From HNR sp040400085 (GTDB lineage: Bacteria > Actinomycetota > Actinomycetes > Actinomycetales > Microbacteriaceae), in the NCBI GenBank assembly GCA_040400085.1, contig JBBAQX010000002.1, positions 96,758-160,757 of the forward strand: a stretch of 64,000 bases of DNA, read 5' to 3'. A program made the position numbers and the translations under genes. Positions 16,764-23,637 of this stretch are shown one piece after another; the first letter of the stretch is position 1; each line of letters begins with the position of its first letter. Below the pieces are notes generated by a model. The model did not search any database. It saw only the letters and a program-made list of their open reading frames with translations, and was not told the DNA's origin.

Positions 16764-17085
16764 CATGATTAAGTTGGTTGCCGCCCTTCTGGCGGGTTCC
16801 GGCAAGCCGTGGACGGGTTCGTTCATCGGTATCGATGTTGACCACATTGTAAGGACGGGGCCTCTCGAGAAGGATCCCTTCCTCTACGCAGAGATCAGGG
16901 ATGCACTGCACGAGGCAGGCGTTCGCGGTTTCATCGGACTGGCAATGTCGGAGTCCGATGTCCCGGTGGTATGGGGTTATCGCTTTACAGACTCGGGTGT
17001 CTCTATGATGCTGGGCACGCTGACTTGGCGGGAACTGAAGAGTAAGGTTGCTTCTTCATCCGACGGAAGCAATCGTCTCAATTGA
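16723..17085 (+). CDS. hypothetical protein, 120 residues
   Basis: Overlaps the previous gene by 41 bases; an in-frame ATG at 16765 just after that gene's stop is an alternative start. No recognisable motif. Followed at once by the tRNA-operon promoter. Confidence 0.5.
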   Translation: MINVLDNTLTVPTSMIKLVAALLAGSGKPWTGSFIGIDVDHIVRTGPLEKDPFLYAEIRDALHEAGVRGFIGLAMSESDVPVVWGYRFTDSGVSMMLGTLTWRELKSKVASSSDGSNRLN

Positions 17086-17110
17086 CACATGCGAGCGTGG
17101 CGTATATATA
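17082..17110 (+). promoter_or_regulatory. promoter of tRNA cluster
   Basis: TTGACA, 17-base spacer, TATATA, then GACTGC. The match to consensus and the TATATAGACT word are shared with the tmRNA promoter. Confidence 0.85.
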
Positions 17111-17123
17111 GACTGCAATTCTT

Positions 17124-17197
17124 GCCCTAGTGCGCCGAACCGGAAAGGCGCCCGCCTTCTAAGCGGGGATATGCAGGTTCGAGTCCTGTCTAGGGTG
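17124..17197 (+). tRNA. tRNA-Arg (UCU)
   Basis: Acceptor GCCCTAG/CTAGGGT, anticodon stem CCCGC/GCGGG, loop CTTCTAA (anticodon UCU), T-loop TTCGAGT. No CCA encoded. Reads AGA/AGG, which are rare in GC-rich alphaproteobacteria. Confidence 0.85.
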
Positions 17198-17198
17198 C

Positions 17199-17262
17199 GG
17201 GGGTATAGCTCAACTGGGAGAGCAGTGCGCAGACATCGGTTCGACACCGGTTACCTTCACCA
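17199..17262 (+). pseudogene. tRNA-like gene lacking most of the anticodon arm
   Basis: Acceptor GGGGGTA/TACCTTC (two G-U), D-arm GCTC/GAGC, T-arm ATCGG TTCGACA CCGGT and encoded CCA are all present. Only ten bases (GTGCGCAGAC) lie where the 17-base anticodon arm and variable loop should be. Looks like a tRNA with a deletion of the anticodon loop and 3' stem strand. Confidence 0.65.
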
Positions 17263-17268
17263 AATTAT

Positions 17269-17343
17269 GGGGACGTAGTTTAAGTGGGAAAATACACCCC
17301 TCGCACGGGTGAGTAAAGGTTTCGATTACCGTCGTCTCCACCA
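17269..17343 (+). tRNA. tRNA-Ala (CGC)
   Basis: Acceptor GGGGACG/CGTCTCC, anticodon stem CACCC/GGGTG, loop CTCGCAC (anticodon CGC), T-loop TTCGATT, encoded CCA, A at position 73. One T-stem mismatch. Confidence 0.8.
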
Positions 17344-17354
17344 AAGGTTAAAAT

Positions 17355-17431
17355 GGAGCAGTGCGCTGGAATGGTAACAGCAAGGTCTGCAAAACCTCAG
17401 AATGCGGGTTCGAGCCCCGCCTGCCCCTCCA
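17355..17431 (+). tRNA. tRNA-Cys (GCA)
   Basis: Acceptor GGAGCAG/CTGCCCC (one mismatch), anticodon loop CTGCAAA (GCA), U at discriminator 73 as in Cys tRNAs, T-loop TTCGAGC, encoded CCA. Confidence 0.85.
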
Positions 17432-17432
17432 A

Positions 17433-17514
17433 CCTCACGTAGCCGCCGGCGCTTCGAACGCCGAGACAGTTAACCGGACTGTGAATGAGAGTTCGAATCT
17501 CTCCGTGAGGTCCA
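17433..17514 (+). tRNA. tRNA-like, apparently without D-arm, anticodon UCG (Arg) likely
   Basis: Perfect acceptor CCTCACG/CGTGAGG and T-arm GAGAG TTCGAAT CTCTC with CCA. The only hairpin with a canonical anticodon loop (CTTCGAA, stem CGGCG/CGCCG) begins seven bases after the acceptor, leaving no room for a D-arm. A second hairpin (ACAGT/ACTGT) sits in the variable region. If read in the usual position, the second hairpin has a non-canonical loop (TAACCGG). Confidence 0.55.
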
Positions 17515-17523
17515 TATGAATAC

Positions 17524-17604
17524 GCGCACGTAACCCCCACCCCTGCGAAGGGTGAGTAAGGTAGCTGGAGGAAGATGCAGGTTCGAGTCCTGTCGTGCGC
17601 TCCA
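17524..17604 (+). tRNA. tRNA-like, apparently without D-arm, anticodon GCG (Arg) likely
   Basis: Perfect acceptor GCGCACG/CGTGCGC, T-loop TTCGAGT and CCA. The canonical anticodon hairpin (CACCC CTGCGAA GGGTG) again starts seven bases after the acceptor, followed by about 22 bases before the T-stem. Same architecture as its left neighbour. Confidence 0.55.
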
Positions 17605-17609
17605 TACAT

Positions 17610-17699
17610 GGTGTGTAAACCAGTCGGGGATTGGGTTCGCCTGCTAAGCGCAACGGACTCAGCAACGAGTCTGAGGATCGAGACCTCTGCACACCGCCA
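17610..17699 (+). tRNA. tRNA-Ser (GCU)
   Basis: Acceptor GGTGTGT/GCACACC, G73, anticodon loop CTGCTAA (GCU), long variable arm GACTC/GAGTC, T-loop ATCGAGA, encoded CCA. Type II tRNA as expected for Ser. Confidence 0.85.
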
Positions 17700-17726
17700 T
17701 TTTTTTTACCGCTAGGTAAAAATGGT
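17697..17726 (+). terminator. likely terminator after tRNA cluster
   Basis: CCATTTTTTTTACC and GGTAAAAATGG form an A/T-rich inverted repeat with a GCTA loop. It directly follows the last tRNA. Confidence 0.55.
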
Positions 17727-17746
17727 CATAGAAATAGGAGAATCCC

Positions 17747-17977
17747 ATGAATAATTTGCCGCTCGGTAAATTCGCCCGCCGAACCCTCTGGGGATTTCTG
17801 CTTCTCCCATTCCTCTCGGTCAAATCCGAGGCCGCACCGAAGTCCGGTAAGTACGTAGTTCCCAAGGACATCAACCTCATCCGCGTGCGTTCATTCCTCG
17901 ATGGGAAGGAAGTTCTGGACACCAACTTCAAGGTCAACCCCGGACAGATCTTTGTCATTGACGCCGTTAATGAATAA
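17747..17977 (+). CDS. small exported or membrane-anchored protein
   Basis: Codes for 76 residues. N-terminal KFARRTLWGFLLLPFLSVKSEA looks like a signal peptide with cleavage after SEA. The rest is a small soluble domain. AGGAG precedes the ATG. Confidence 0.6.
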   Translation: MNNLPLGKFARRTLWGFLLLPFLSVKSEAAPKSGKYVVPKDINLIRVRSFLDGKEVLDTNFKVNPGQIFVIDAVNE

Positions 17978-18020
17978 CGAAGCGTACATTAAAGCCGATA
18001 ATGTCTAGCGAAGTGTACAA

Positions 18021-18209
18021 ATGAGAAATCTAGAGCAGTATCCCGTCGACGCGTCGGAAGTGATCGAACGTATCGACGGCGTCCTCCACATCCTCAGGAC
18101 CTCGGGAGCCGCGGGCGATACGTCCCCCATGATTCTCGAAGCGGTTCGCCGCTACCTCATTGATAACCCTCGGGCGGTTGCGTCCATCGTGGAGAGTCTC
18201 CGCGTATGA
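18021..18209 (+). CDS. hypothetical protein, 62 residues
   Basis: Helical acidic small protein; no ribosome site better than weak. It is followed by the TTG-start gene at 18255. No family recognised. Confidence 0.45.
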   Translation: MRNLEQYPVDASEVIERIDGVLHILRTSGAAGDTSPMILEAVRRYLIDNPRAVASIVESLRV

Positions 18210-18254
18210 CGCTCGGGCGGCATCGGGCCGCACCGACACACGTCGGAGGTTATC

Positions 18255-18533
18255 TTGAAGGGACTCGCAATTCGGCGCCATCATAAGTGGCGCATGCGCG
18301 CTAAGGCTAAGCGCATTTTGAACGGAAGGTATTCTCGTGATGACTGGACTCTCCACAACATTCGCCGCATGGCCGATAATCTGGCCTCTTGCAGCTGTTC
18401 TGGTTGTGTCAATCCTCGTCGCTATTGGAAGGATCGCCTCACAAGGCAAGAGAAGAAGGCATGGTCGGTCGATGACTTTAGTGCATGGCATCATCAATGG
18501 GATATTCCTCGAGCTGCACGAGAAGGCCAATAA
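18255..18533 (+). CDS. small Cys-rich protein of a conserved phage/bacterial type
   Basis: Codes for 92 residues. GGAGG six bases before a TTG. The start RRHHKWRMRAKAKRI, then ADNLASCSCSGCVNPRR and LTRQEKKAW, is a pattern I recognise from short conserved hypothetical proteins; the three clustered Cys suggest metal binding. A hydrophobic frame inside it (18337-18537) is rejected. Confidence 0.65.
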   Translation: MKGLAIRRHHKWRMRAKAKRILNGRYSRDDWTLHNIRRMADNLASCSCSGCVNPRRYWKDRLTRQEKKAWSVDDFSAWHHQWDIPRAAREGQ

Positions 18534-18536
18534 ATA
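18529..18536 (+). promoter_or_regulatory. T4-late-like element AATAAATA
   Basis: One mismatch to TATAAATA, 23 bases before the start of the papain-like protease, followed by AAGGAG. Suggests late expression. Confidence 0.45.
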
Positions 18537-18558
18537 GAACGCCATCAAGGAGCGTCTT

Positions 18559-19362
18559 ATGCACAACGTATTCATTCGCGTCATCGACTTTGTCCGCCGT
18601 CTCTTTGGCTTCAAGGAGAAGTACAACAAGTACGGATGGATGCCGGATCTTCCGGACGTTCGCGACTACACGTTTACCGCAATGTCGACGACGGTACCCG
18701 CTAAGGTCGACCTGCGTTCTCAGGATTCACCCATCTATAACCAGGGCCCGTTGGGATCCTGCACGGCCAATGCCATCGGCGGAATGTTTCAGTTCGTCAA
18801 TCGCAAGACTGGCTGCACGGACTTCAATCCCTCCCGTCTGTTCGTGTACTACGGTGAACGCCTCATCATGGGTACCGTCAACCAGGACACGGGCGCATAC
18901 CTGCGTGACGGCATGCGGGTCATCAAGAACAAAGGCGTGTGTAACGAGACCATCTGGCCGTATGACATCTCGAAGTTCAAGCTGAATCCGTCCGCCGCGG
19001 CATACGCCGACGCACTCAATCACCAGTCAATCCAGTACCAGCGTATCACGCGCAACCTCACCACGATGAAGCAGTGCCTTGCCGACGGGTATCCGTTTGT
19101 GTTCGGCTTCACTGTCTATGAGAGCTTTGAGACGGATGATGTGGCAAAGACGGGCATTGTGCCGATGCCAAAGAAGAACGAACGCCGCCTCGGTGGTCAC
19201 GCAGTCATGGCCATCGGATATGACGACTCAAAGAAGTGCTTCATTGTCCGCAATTCGTGGGGCGAAGGCTGGGGTGACAAAGGTTACTTCTACCTGCCGT
19301 ACGGGTTCCTCACGAGCGGACTGAGCAGCGACTTCTGGACGCTCCGTACCGTAGAGGTCTAA
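18559..19362 (+). CDS. papain-like (C1 family) cysteine protease
   Basis: Codes for 267 residues. DLRSQDSPIYNQGPLGSCTANA places the catalytic Cys near residue 69. LGGHAVMAIGYDD supplies the His and VRNSWGEGWGDKGYF the Asn. The spacing fits a C1A-type peptidase without a large propeptide. The N-terminus (FIRVIDFVRRLFGF) is amphipathic. Uncommon in phages; targets could be host proteins or virion maturation. Confidence 0.9.
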   Translation: MHNVFIRVIDFVRRLFGFKEKYNKYGWMPDLPDVRDYTFTAMSTTVPAKVDLRSQDSPIYNQGPLGSCTANAIGGMFQFVNRKTGCTDFNPSRLFVYYGERLIMGTVNQDTGAYLRDGMRVIKNKGVCNETIWPYDISKFKLNPSAAAYADALNHQSIQYQRITRNLTTMKQCLADGYPFVFGFTVYESFETDDVAKTGIVPMPKKNERRLGGHAVMAIGYDDSKKCFIVRNSWGEGWGDKGYFYLPYGFLTSGLSSDFWTLRTVEV

Positions 19363-19365
19363 TTA

Positions 19366-19393
19366 TTGACATCTTCGGCGGAGTGGATAAATA
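19366..19393 (+). promoter_or_regulatory. TTGACA plus GATAAATA promoter
   Basis: TTGACA at 19366-19371, 16-base spacer, TAAATA at 19388; the -10 is also the late-like word GATAAATA. Drives the gene at 19414. Confidence 0.55.
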
Positions 19394-19413
19394 CTCCCAT
19401 TGGAGATAGTGTC

Positions 19414-19968
19414 ATGGATTACCGTAAGAAGATAGACATAGAGGCCGTAAAGGCGTTCATACGCGAGCAGGCAACGGAGACAAAGATCTACGTTGGCGGC
19501 GACTCGGAGCGTCACAAGGTGGGTGGAGTCTGGTACGCCGACTACACCGTCTGCGTCGTCGTGCACATCAACGGTAACCGTGGCTGCAAGGTATTCGGCG
19601 AAGTCTGCCGTGAGCGTGACTACGACCAGAAGAAGAACAAGCCGCATCTTCGCCTGATGAACGAGGTGTACAAGATCGCCGAGCTGTACCTGAAGATCCA
19701 CGAGGCCGTGGGTGAGCGGGTCTGTGAGGTTCACCTCGACATCAATGAAAAGAAGAACGCCGTGTCAAACGAGGTCATGGACCAGGCCGTGGGTTACATC
19801 CGCGGTACCTGCAACGTGGTCCCGTTGGTCAAGCCGAACTCGCCGGCCGCTTCTTTCTGCGCCGACCGCTTCTCTGAAATCAAGCAGAGGACGTCCGAGT
19901 CGCAGAACGGTAAGTTCATCACCGACATGTCGGCGTCGAAGTTGAAGCGTAGGAGAAAGACTGCATAA
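19414..19968 (+). CDS. RNase H-like protein of the YkuK/DUF458 type
   Basis: Codes for 184 residues. IYVGGDSERHKVGGVWYADYTVCVVVHI gives the first strand and Asp of an RNase H fold; EVHLDINEKK the second acidic site. The family is predicted to be nuclease-related but is not characterised. Start at 19414 follows TTGGAG. Confidence 0.65.
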   Translation: MDYRKKIDIEAVKAFIREQATETKIYVGGDSERHKVGGVWYADYTVCVVVHINGNRGCKVFGEVCRERDYDQKKNKPHLRLMNEVYKIAELYLKIHEAVGERVCEVHLDINEKKNAVSNEVMDQAVGYIRGTCNVVPLVKPNSPAASFCADRFSEIKQRTSESQNGKFITDMSASKLKRRRKTA

Positions 19969-20186
19969 TGGACGCGCTCTGGGAAGCGGACCTCGACGAC
20001 ATCTATCACTGTGAGGTCACACGCAAGACGGCATCCCTTGGGGTTCTTAGGATAACCAAGGGATCCGAAACCCTCCTCGAGAAGGAGGTGTCCCTGGCGT
20101 ACGGGGCTGCATTCGGTCCCGACATCGACGACGTGATGCAATGGCAGAACGACTGTCTGGATTTCGTCGACTCACTGCCTAAGTAA
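19968..20186 (+). CDS. hypothetical protein, 72 residues
   Basis: TAATG overlap with the YkuK-like gene. Acidic; no motif recognised. Confidence 0.6.
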   Translation: MDALWEADLDDIYHCEVTRKTASLGVLRITKGSETLLEKEVSLAYGAAFGPDIDDVMQWQNDCLDFVDSLPK

Positions 20187-20190
20187 TTCT

Positions 20191-20273
20191 GCGGCCTCAA
20201 GGTGTGATAACTGGCGATCAATTCTAGACACTAGATCCCAGTGAAGGGTGGTGCAAATCCACTTGCCGCTCCA
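20191..20273 (+). tRNA. possible degenerate or unusual tRNA
   Basis: The 3' half is tRNA-like: GTGG TGCAAAT CCAC as T-arm, then TTGCCGC, T and CCA. The 5' GCGGC pairs with GCCGC, but acceptor pairs 6 and 7 fail. A long irregular hairpin (CTGG-C-GATC with GATC-CCAG) replaces a normal anticodon arm. Counting from base 1, positions 33-36 read U-CUA. Confidence 0.35.
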
Positions 20274-20278
20274 ATCTT

Positions 20279-20369
20279 GGAGAGCGAACCGGTCGGGTGA
20301 CCGGCCACCGTTGGAAACGGTGTGGGACCTCGAGAGAGGTCTGGGATCGAGACCGCCCGCTCTCCTCCA
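20279..20369 (+). tRNA. tRNA-Ser (GGA)
   Basis: Acceptor GGAGAGC/GCTCTCC, anticodon stem CACCG/CGGTG, loop TTGGAAA (GGA), long variable arm ACCTC/GAGGT, T-loop ATCGAGA, encoded CCA. Discriminator reads U rather than the usual G. Confidence 0.85.
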
Positions 20370-20445
20370 CTATACGAGGGTAACATGTTCTACGATCAAA
20401 TGGGAGCGCATGATGCAACGTAGGTAACAACCTTTGGAGCATCAA

Positions 20446-20730
20446 GTGTTCAAGATCAAGAAGCACTACCGGGCAAAGCCTCAGAGCTGGTTCTGGGGTA
20501 AGCCTAATTCTTACTATCTGGAATGGACCTACTTCCGTCACCCCATCGGTCGCCGTCAGTGGGTCAGCCAGTGTGAGATCGATTCTATCGACGAAGACGG
20601 CATGGGATGCAGCCCCCGCACTCGCGACAGGCTTAAGCTTCCCGATGCATACGACGACATCGGTCGTTCCCGCGGTTTCTACGTGAAGTGCTGGAAGGAT
20701 CTAACTCGCAAAAAGAAGCAGTGGGAATGA
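20446..20730 (+). CDS. hypothetical protein, 94 residues
   Basis: GTG preceded by GGAG. Basic, aromatic-rich (KPQSWFWGKPNSYYLEWTYF). A TTG at 20434 is an alternative start. No family recognised. Confidence 0.6.
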   Translation: MFKIKKHYRAKPQSWFWGKPNSYYLEWTYFRHPIGRRQWVSQCEIDSIDEDGMGCSPRTRDRLKLPDAYDDIGRSRGFYVKCWKDLTRKKKQWE

Positions 20731-20731
20731 A

Positions 20732-20926
20732 ATGACAACACAGGAAACTCAAATGACGACTGATGAACAGATGCTGGCCGCGTGGAACACCTACGTCGAG
20801 GAGAACGCAAAGTTTTCCGAGAAGGGTGTGAAGGCCTCCGCTGCACGCGCCCGCAAGGCGCTAAATGAACTGCGTAAGCTTGCCGGCGTCCGTCGCAAGG
20901 AAATCACCGAGGCGACAAAGAAGTGA
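20732..20926 (+). CDS. small helical basic protein, 64 residues
   Basis: Two-part helix: acidic front, then KASAARARKALNELRKLAG, which resembles small histone-H1-like or nucleoid proteins of T4-type cyanophages. DNA binding is only a guess from composition. Confidence 0.6.
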   Translation: MTTQETQMTTDEQMLAAWNTYVEENAKFSEKGVKASAARARKALNELRKLAGVRRKEITEATKK

Positions 20927-21222
20927 AGGTGGAGCTGCGTTGGCATGGACCTATCCCACCGGCCCACGTGGTCGCACAGGTGGAGCGGGAATGCGCCGAG
21001 CTGCTCGAGAATGGACTGACGGCACCTCACGAGTTGATCTTTCACAATGTATTTCTCGGAAAGACGCTGGAGGGGCCGTCGGTATTCGTCTTCGGCGACC
21101 CCAAACTCCCAGATGAATTCCAGTGCGAGTACACTGAGGAGACTGTGTGGAAGTCCATCGGTAGAACGGAGGACGATAAAGAGATCCGCGTAGTTGACAT
21201 AGGATCCGACGACGATATATAG
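20923..21222 (+). CDS. hypothetical protein, 99 residues
   Basis: GTG overlaps the previous stop (GTGA). Alpha/beta with an acidic tail. The next promoter lies in its last codons. Confidence 0.6.
   Translation: MKVELRWHGPIPPAHVVAQVERECAELLENGLTAPHELIFHNVFLGKTLEGPSVFVFGDPKLPDEFQCEYTEETVWKSIGRTEDDKEIRVVDIGSDDDI
21194..21221 (+). promoter_or_regulatory. promoter with TATATAGACTG
   Basis: TTGACA, 16-base spacer, TATATA, then GACTGT. Drives the gene at 21273. The transcript starts with a 14-base copy of the tRNA-Ser 5' end (21231-21244). Confidence 0.75.
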
Positions 21223-21230
21223 ACTGTACA

Positions 21231-21244
21231 CGGAGAGCGAACCG
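21231..21244 (+). repeat. 14-base copy of tRNA-Ser(GGA) 5' end
   Basis: GGAGAGCGAACCGG is identical to bases 20279-20292 of the tRNA-Ser. The rest of the tRNA is not present, so this is a fragment or chance match in a leader. Confidence 0.5.
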
Positions 21245-21272
21245 GCAACCGTTTTATAATGATGGAGGTATC

Positions 21273-21659
21273 ATGTTTCGCATTGGCCAGCTCGTAGTGG
21301 CACTCGCCACATTTCGTGCCAGAACCAAGGATGAGGCACGCCTGGGACAGTTCCCAGAAGAAGGTCGCATCTATACGATTCGCACCATTGAGACCAACGT
21401 GCCCTCGGAAATCGGCACCATCACTTGCCTTAGATTCGAAGAAGTCATCAATCCCATTCTTGGGTACATGTACTGTGATGGAGAACAGCAGTTCGCCGCT
21501 CAGTATTTTCGACCGGTGAAGGAAACGTCCATTGACATCTTCACCGAAATGCTTGCTCCCGTCAACGACAAGAAGGAATTGATCATTGCTGCAGCGGGTA
21601 GGGATAATAGTCTTAGCACTGAGCATGATGACCACCGATGCGGTGGCTCAAAGAGTTAA
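21273..21659 (+). CDS. hypothetical protein, 128 residues
   Basis: Follows GGAGG. Beta-rich first 95 residues resemble a small SH3-like barrel (FRIGQLVVAL, GRIYTIRTIE). The last 30 residues overlap the RlpA-like gene and look unstructured. Confidence 0.6.
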   Translation: MFRIGQLVVALATFRARTKDEARLGQFPEEGRIYTIRTIETNVPSEIGTITCLRFEEVINPILGYMYCDGEQQFAAQYFRPVKETSIDIFTEMLAPVNDKKELIIAAAGRDNSLSTEHDDHRCGGSKS

Positions 21660-21933
21660 GGCATCCTGGTACGATTGTTCTAAGCCAGGGCAGTGTAGTA
21701 AGAGTAAGCGTACGGCCAGCGGAGAACGCTTCAATCCCAATGCCCATACTGCTGCCCACCGCAGCTATCCCTTCGGCACAAAATTGCGGGTCACTCACGG
21801 GAAGCGAAGCGTCGTGGTGCGAGTCAATGACCGAGGCCCGTTCGTACGTGGGCGGTCACTCGATCTTTCCAGAGCGGCCGCCAACGTCATTGGATGCCGC
21901 GGAGTCTGCACCGTCACCATAGAGAGGCTGTAA
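21586..21933 (+). CDS. RlpA-like double-psi beta-barrel protein, exported
   Basis: Codes for 115 residues from a TTG after AAGGAA. Signal peptide (VGIIVLALSMMTTDAVA), then ASWYD, TASGERFNP, AAHRSYPFGTKLRV and VVRVNDRGPFVRGRSLDLS, the RlpA core with the conserved Asp. RlpA proteins cut peptidoglycan strands lacking stem peptides. Could assist lysis or weaken the septum; it lacks the SPOR domain of host RlpA. Confidence 0.85.
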   Translation: MLQRVGIIVLALSMMTTDAVAQRVKASWYDCSKPGQCSKSKRTASGERFNPNAHTAAHRSYPFGTKLRVTHGKRSVVVRVNDRGPFVRGRSLDLSRAAANVIGCRGVCTVTIERL

Positions 21934-22184
21934 TGTCTGAAGTTGAAGATCTGAAGAAGGAAATCGTTGCTCTTCAGAACCAACGCAACTTCCTCGAGAT
22001 GAAACTGAGGAATGTGAAGGACGCGATCAGAGAGACGATAGATCACTACAATAACGGCCGAGAGAAACCTAACTTCTTTGTCCGCCGACAAATGGAAAAT
22101 CTCCAGATGATCATCGACACTCGCTTCGGCACACAATTTTTCGAGAAGGAACCGAAGCCTCACGCGAAATTCAAGAATGGATGA
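21933..22184 (+). CDS. small coiled-coil protein, 83 residues
   Basis: N-terminal 45 residues form a heptad-rich helix (DLKKEIVALQNQRNFLEMKL). TAATG overlap with the RlpA-like gene. Function unknown. Confidence 0.6.
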   Translation: MSEVEDLKKEIVALQNQRNFLEMKLRNVKDAIRETIDHYNNGREKPNFFVRRQMENLQMIIDTRFGTQFFEKEPKPHAKFKNG

Positions 22185-22458
22185 CCACACAATCCCTGCT
22201 GCTGTGCAGAAGTTTGCCGACGAGTATCGACAGATTGCAGCGCAAGTCGGTGGTTGCGGAGACGGCGGCTGCGTCATCGTACGGCCAACCGGGATGCACA
22301 CAAATGGCGGATGCCGCTGCACTTACCACATGGACACGATGCGGGAACGAGGCGTGACCCGATTGCTGCGGAAAGCCCAGCAGCTTGTTGACGTAATACC
22401 TCCACCCCAGCAGGAGAGCCGAGAGATGGGGAATGACATTGCCGGTGCGGCGCAGTGA
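22177..22458 (+). CDS. small Cys-rich protein, 93 residues
   Basis: Cys residues near 27, 32, 46 and 48 (GGCGDGGC, GGCRCTYH) could bind metal. Overlaps the neighbours on both sides by a few bases. No family recognised. Confidence 0.5.
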   Translation: MDDHTIPAAVQKFADEYRQIAAQVGGCGDGGCVIVRPTGMHTNGGCRCTYHMDTMRERGVTRLLRKAQQLVDVIPPPQQESREMGNDIAGAAQ

Positions 22459-22709
22459 AGGTCGTGCACTGCAAGAAGGAACCCTATGACGTGTACATAG
22501 GGCGTCCCGGTCCGTGGGGCAATCCCTTTAAGATCGGCGTTGACGGCGATCGCGCCGCTGTGATAACAATGTATCGCATCTGGGGTAAGGCGCAGGGTCT
22601 CGATAAGAAGGCACGCGCCGAACTCCACGGTAAGACTCTCGGTTGCTGGTGCTCGCCTGAGCCGTGTCACGGCGACGTCTTAATGGAATGGGCAAATGAA
22701 GAAGGTTGA
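22455..22709 (+). CDS. DUF4326 protein
   Basis: Codes for 84 residues from a GTG. YIGRPGPWGNPFKIG and LGCWCSPEPCHGDVL are the two signatures of DUF4326, common in phages and of unknown role. Confidence 0.85.
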   Translation: MKVVHCKKEPYDVYIGRPGPWGNPFKIGVDGDRAAVITMYRIWGKAQGLDKKARAELHGKTLGCWCSPEPCHGDVLMEWANEEG

Positions 22710-22914
22710 GATCGCCCTACTTGGTTGCGATGACTGCACGCGTTTCGACATGATGGTGACGCAAGAGCAGTACGACTTCCTCATGTTCGTCGCGCGCATG
22801 TCGGCCGAAACTTCCAGCTACGGTTGCATGCCGACCATGGAAGTCAATTTGCACTCGCAATCCCAGGATTCGACATCCGTAACTGAACCGGTTACCGATA
22901 AACCGTCCCAGTAA
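22696..22914 (+). CDS. hypothetical protein, 72 residues
   Basis: Starts within the DUF4326 gene. CDDC motif near residues 11-14 and an unstructured Ser/Thr-rich tail. No family recognised. Confidence 0.5.
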   Translation: MKKVEIALLGCDDCTRFDMMVTQEQYDFLMFVARMSAETSSYGCMPTMEVNLHSQSQDSTSVTEPVTDKPSQ

Positions 22915-22922
22915 AAGGGCTA

Positions 22923-22951
22923 TTGACACCACTCCCGAATCGGTGTAGATT
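22923..22951 (+). promoter_or_regulatory. promoter with GAATCGGTG element
   Basis: TTGACA, 17-base spacer, TAGATT. The spacer ends CCGAATCGGTG, as in the promoters at 5616 and 6873, with an imperfect left half. Confidence 0.8.
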
Positions 22952-22982
22952 TGATACCATATTCGCAATGAGGAGTGTCGAA

Positions 22983-23627
22983 ATGACCTACCGTGAAGCA
23001 ATTTCTACCCTGACGGCCAATCTGGCCAATCTGACGGATTCCCGCGACATCGACTTCGCACAGTCCCTGCTCCAGCAGTTTACCCGCAAGGGTGACCTCA
23101 GCCCCAAGCAGTGGCCCTACGTCATCAAGCTGGCAGATAAGGCAACGGGCAAGGTCGTGGAACGCAAGACGGTCGCCGTCGGTTCTATGAAGACCCTCAT
23201 CGACCTCTTCGCCAAGGCCAAGGCCCATCTGAAGCGGCCCGCCATCGTACTGCAGGATCCCACCGTCGGTGAGATCCGCCTCTCCGAGGCTGGTTCTAAG
23301 GCCCGCGTGCCCGGCTCCATCAACGTCACGACCCCGGGTTCCTTTGGCGAACGTGTCTGGTACGGCCGAGTGACTCAGCAGGGCGACTTCCAGATGTCCC
23401 CCAAGGTGGTCACGCCTCCCGAACTCGTCTCCGCACTGAAGGTCTTCGCTGCCGACCCGGTCGCCGCCGCCACCAAGCACGGGTACCTCACGGGCCGCTG
23501 CTGCTTCTGCAACCGCAAGCTCGAGGACGAGCGGTCCACCGCCGTCGGCTACGGTCCGATCTGCGCCGACCACTTCGGCCTTCCCTGGGGTGCCGCCCGC
23601 ATCGATCTCGCACAGCTGGCTCAGTGA
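22983..23627 (+). CDS. DUF6011-type zinc-ribbon protein
   Basis: Codes for 214 residues. C-terminal GRCCFCNRKLEDERSTAVGYG and ICADHFGLPWG form the short zinc-binding DUF6011. The N-terminal 140 residues contain a helical region and a beta region. GAGGAG precedes the ATG. The domain occurs in many phage proteins of unknown role. Confidence 0.75.
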   Translation: MTYREAISTLTANLANLTDSRDIDFAQSLLQQFTRKGDLSPKQWPYVIKLADKATGKVVERKTVAVGSMKTLIDLFAKAKAHLKRPAIVLQDPTVGEIRLSEAGSKARVPGSINVTTPGSFGERVWYGRVTQQGDFQMSPKVVTPPELVSALKVFAADPVAAATKHGYLTGRCCFCNRKLEDERSTAVGYGPICADHFGLPWGAARIDLAQLAQ

Positions 23628-23637
23628 GGAGGACGCC

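Noticed and set aside
18337..18537. Hydrophobic 66-codon frame that looks like a membrane protein
   Set aside because: Lies inside the better-supported TTG-start gene 18255-18533 in another frame and lacks its own ribosome site.
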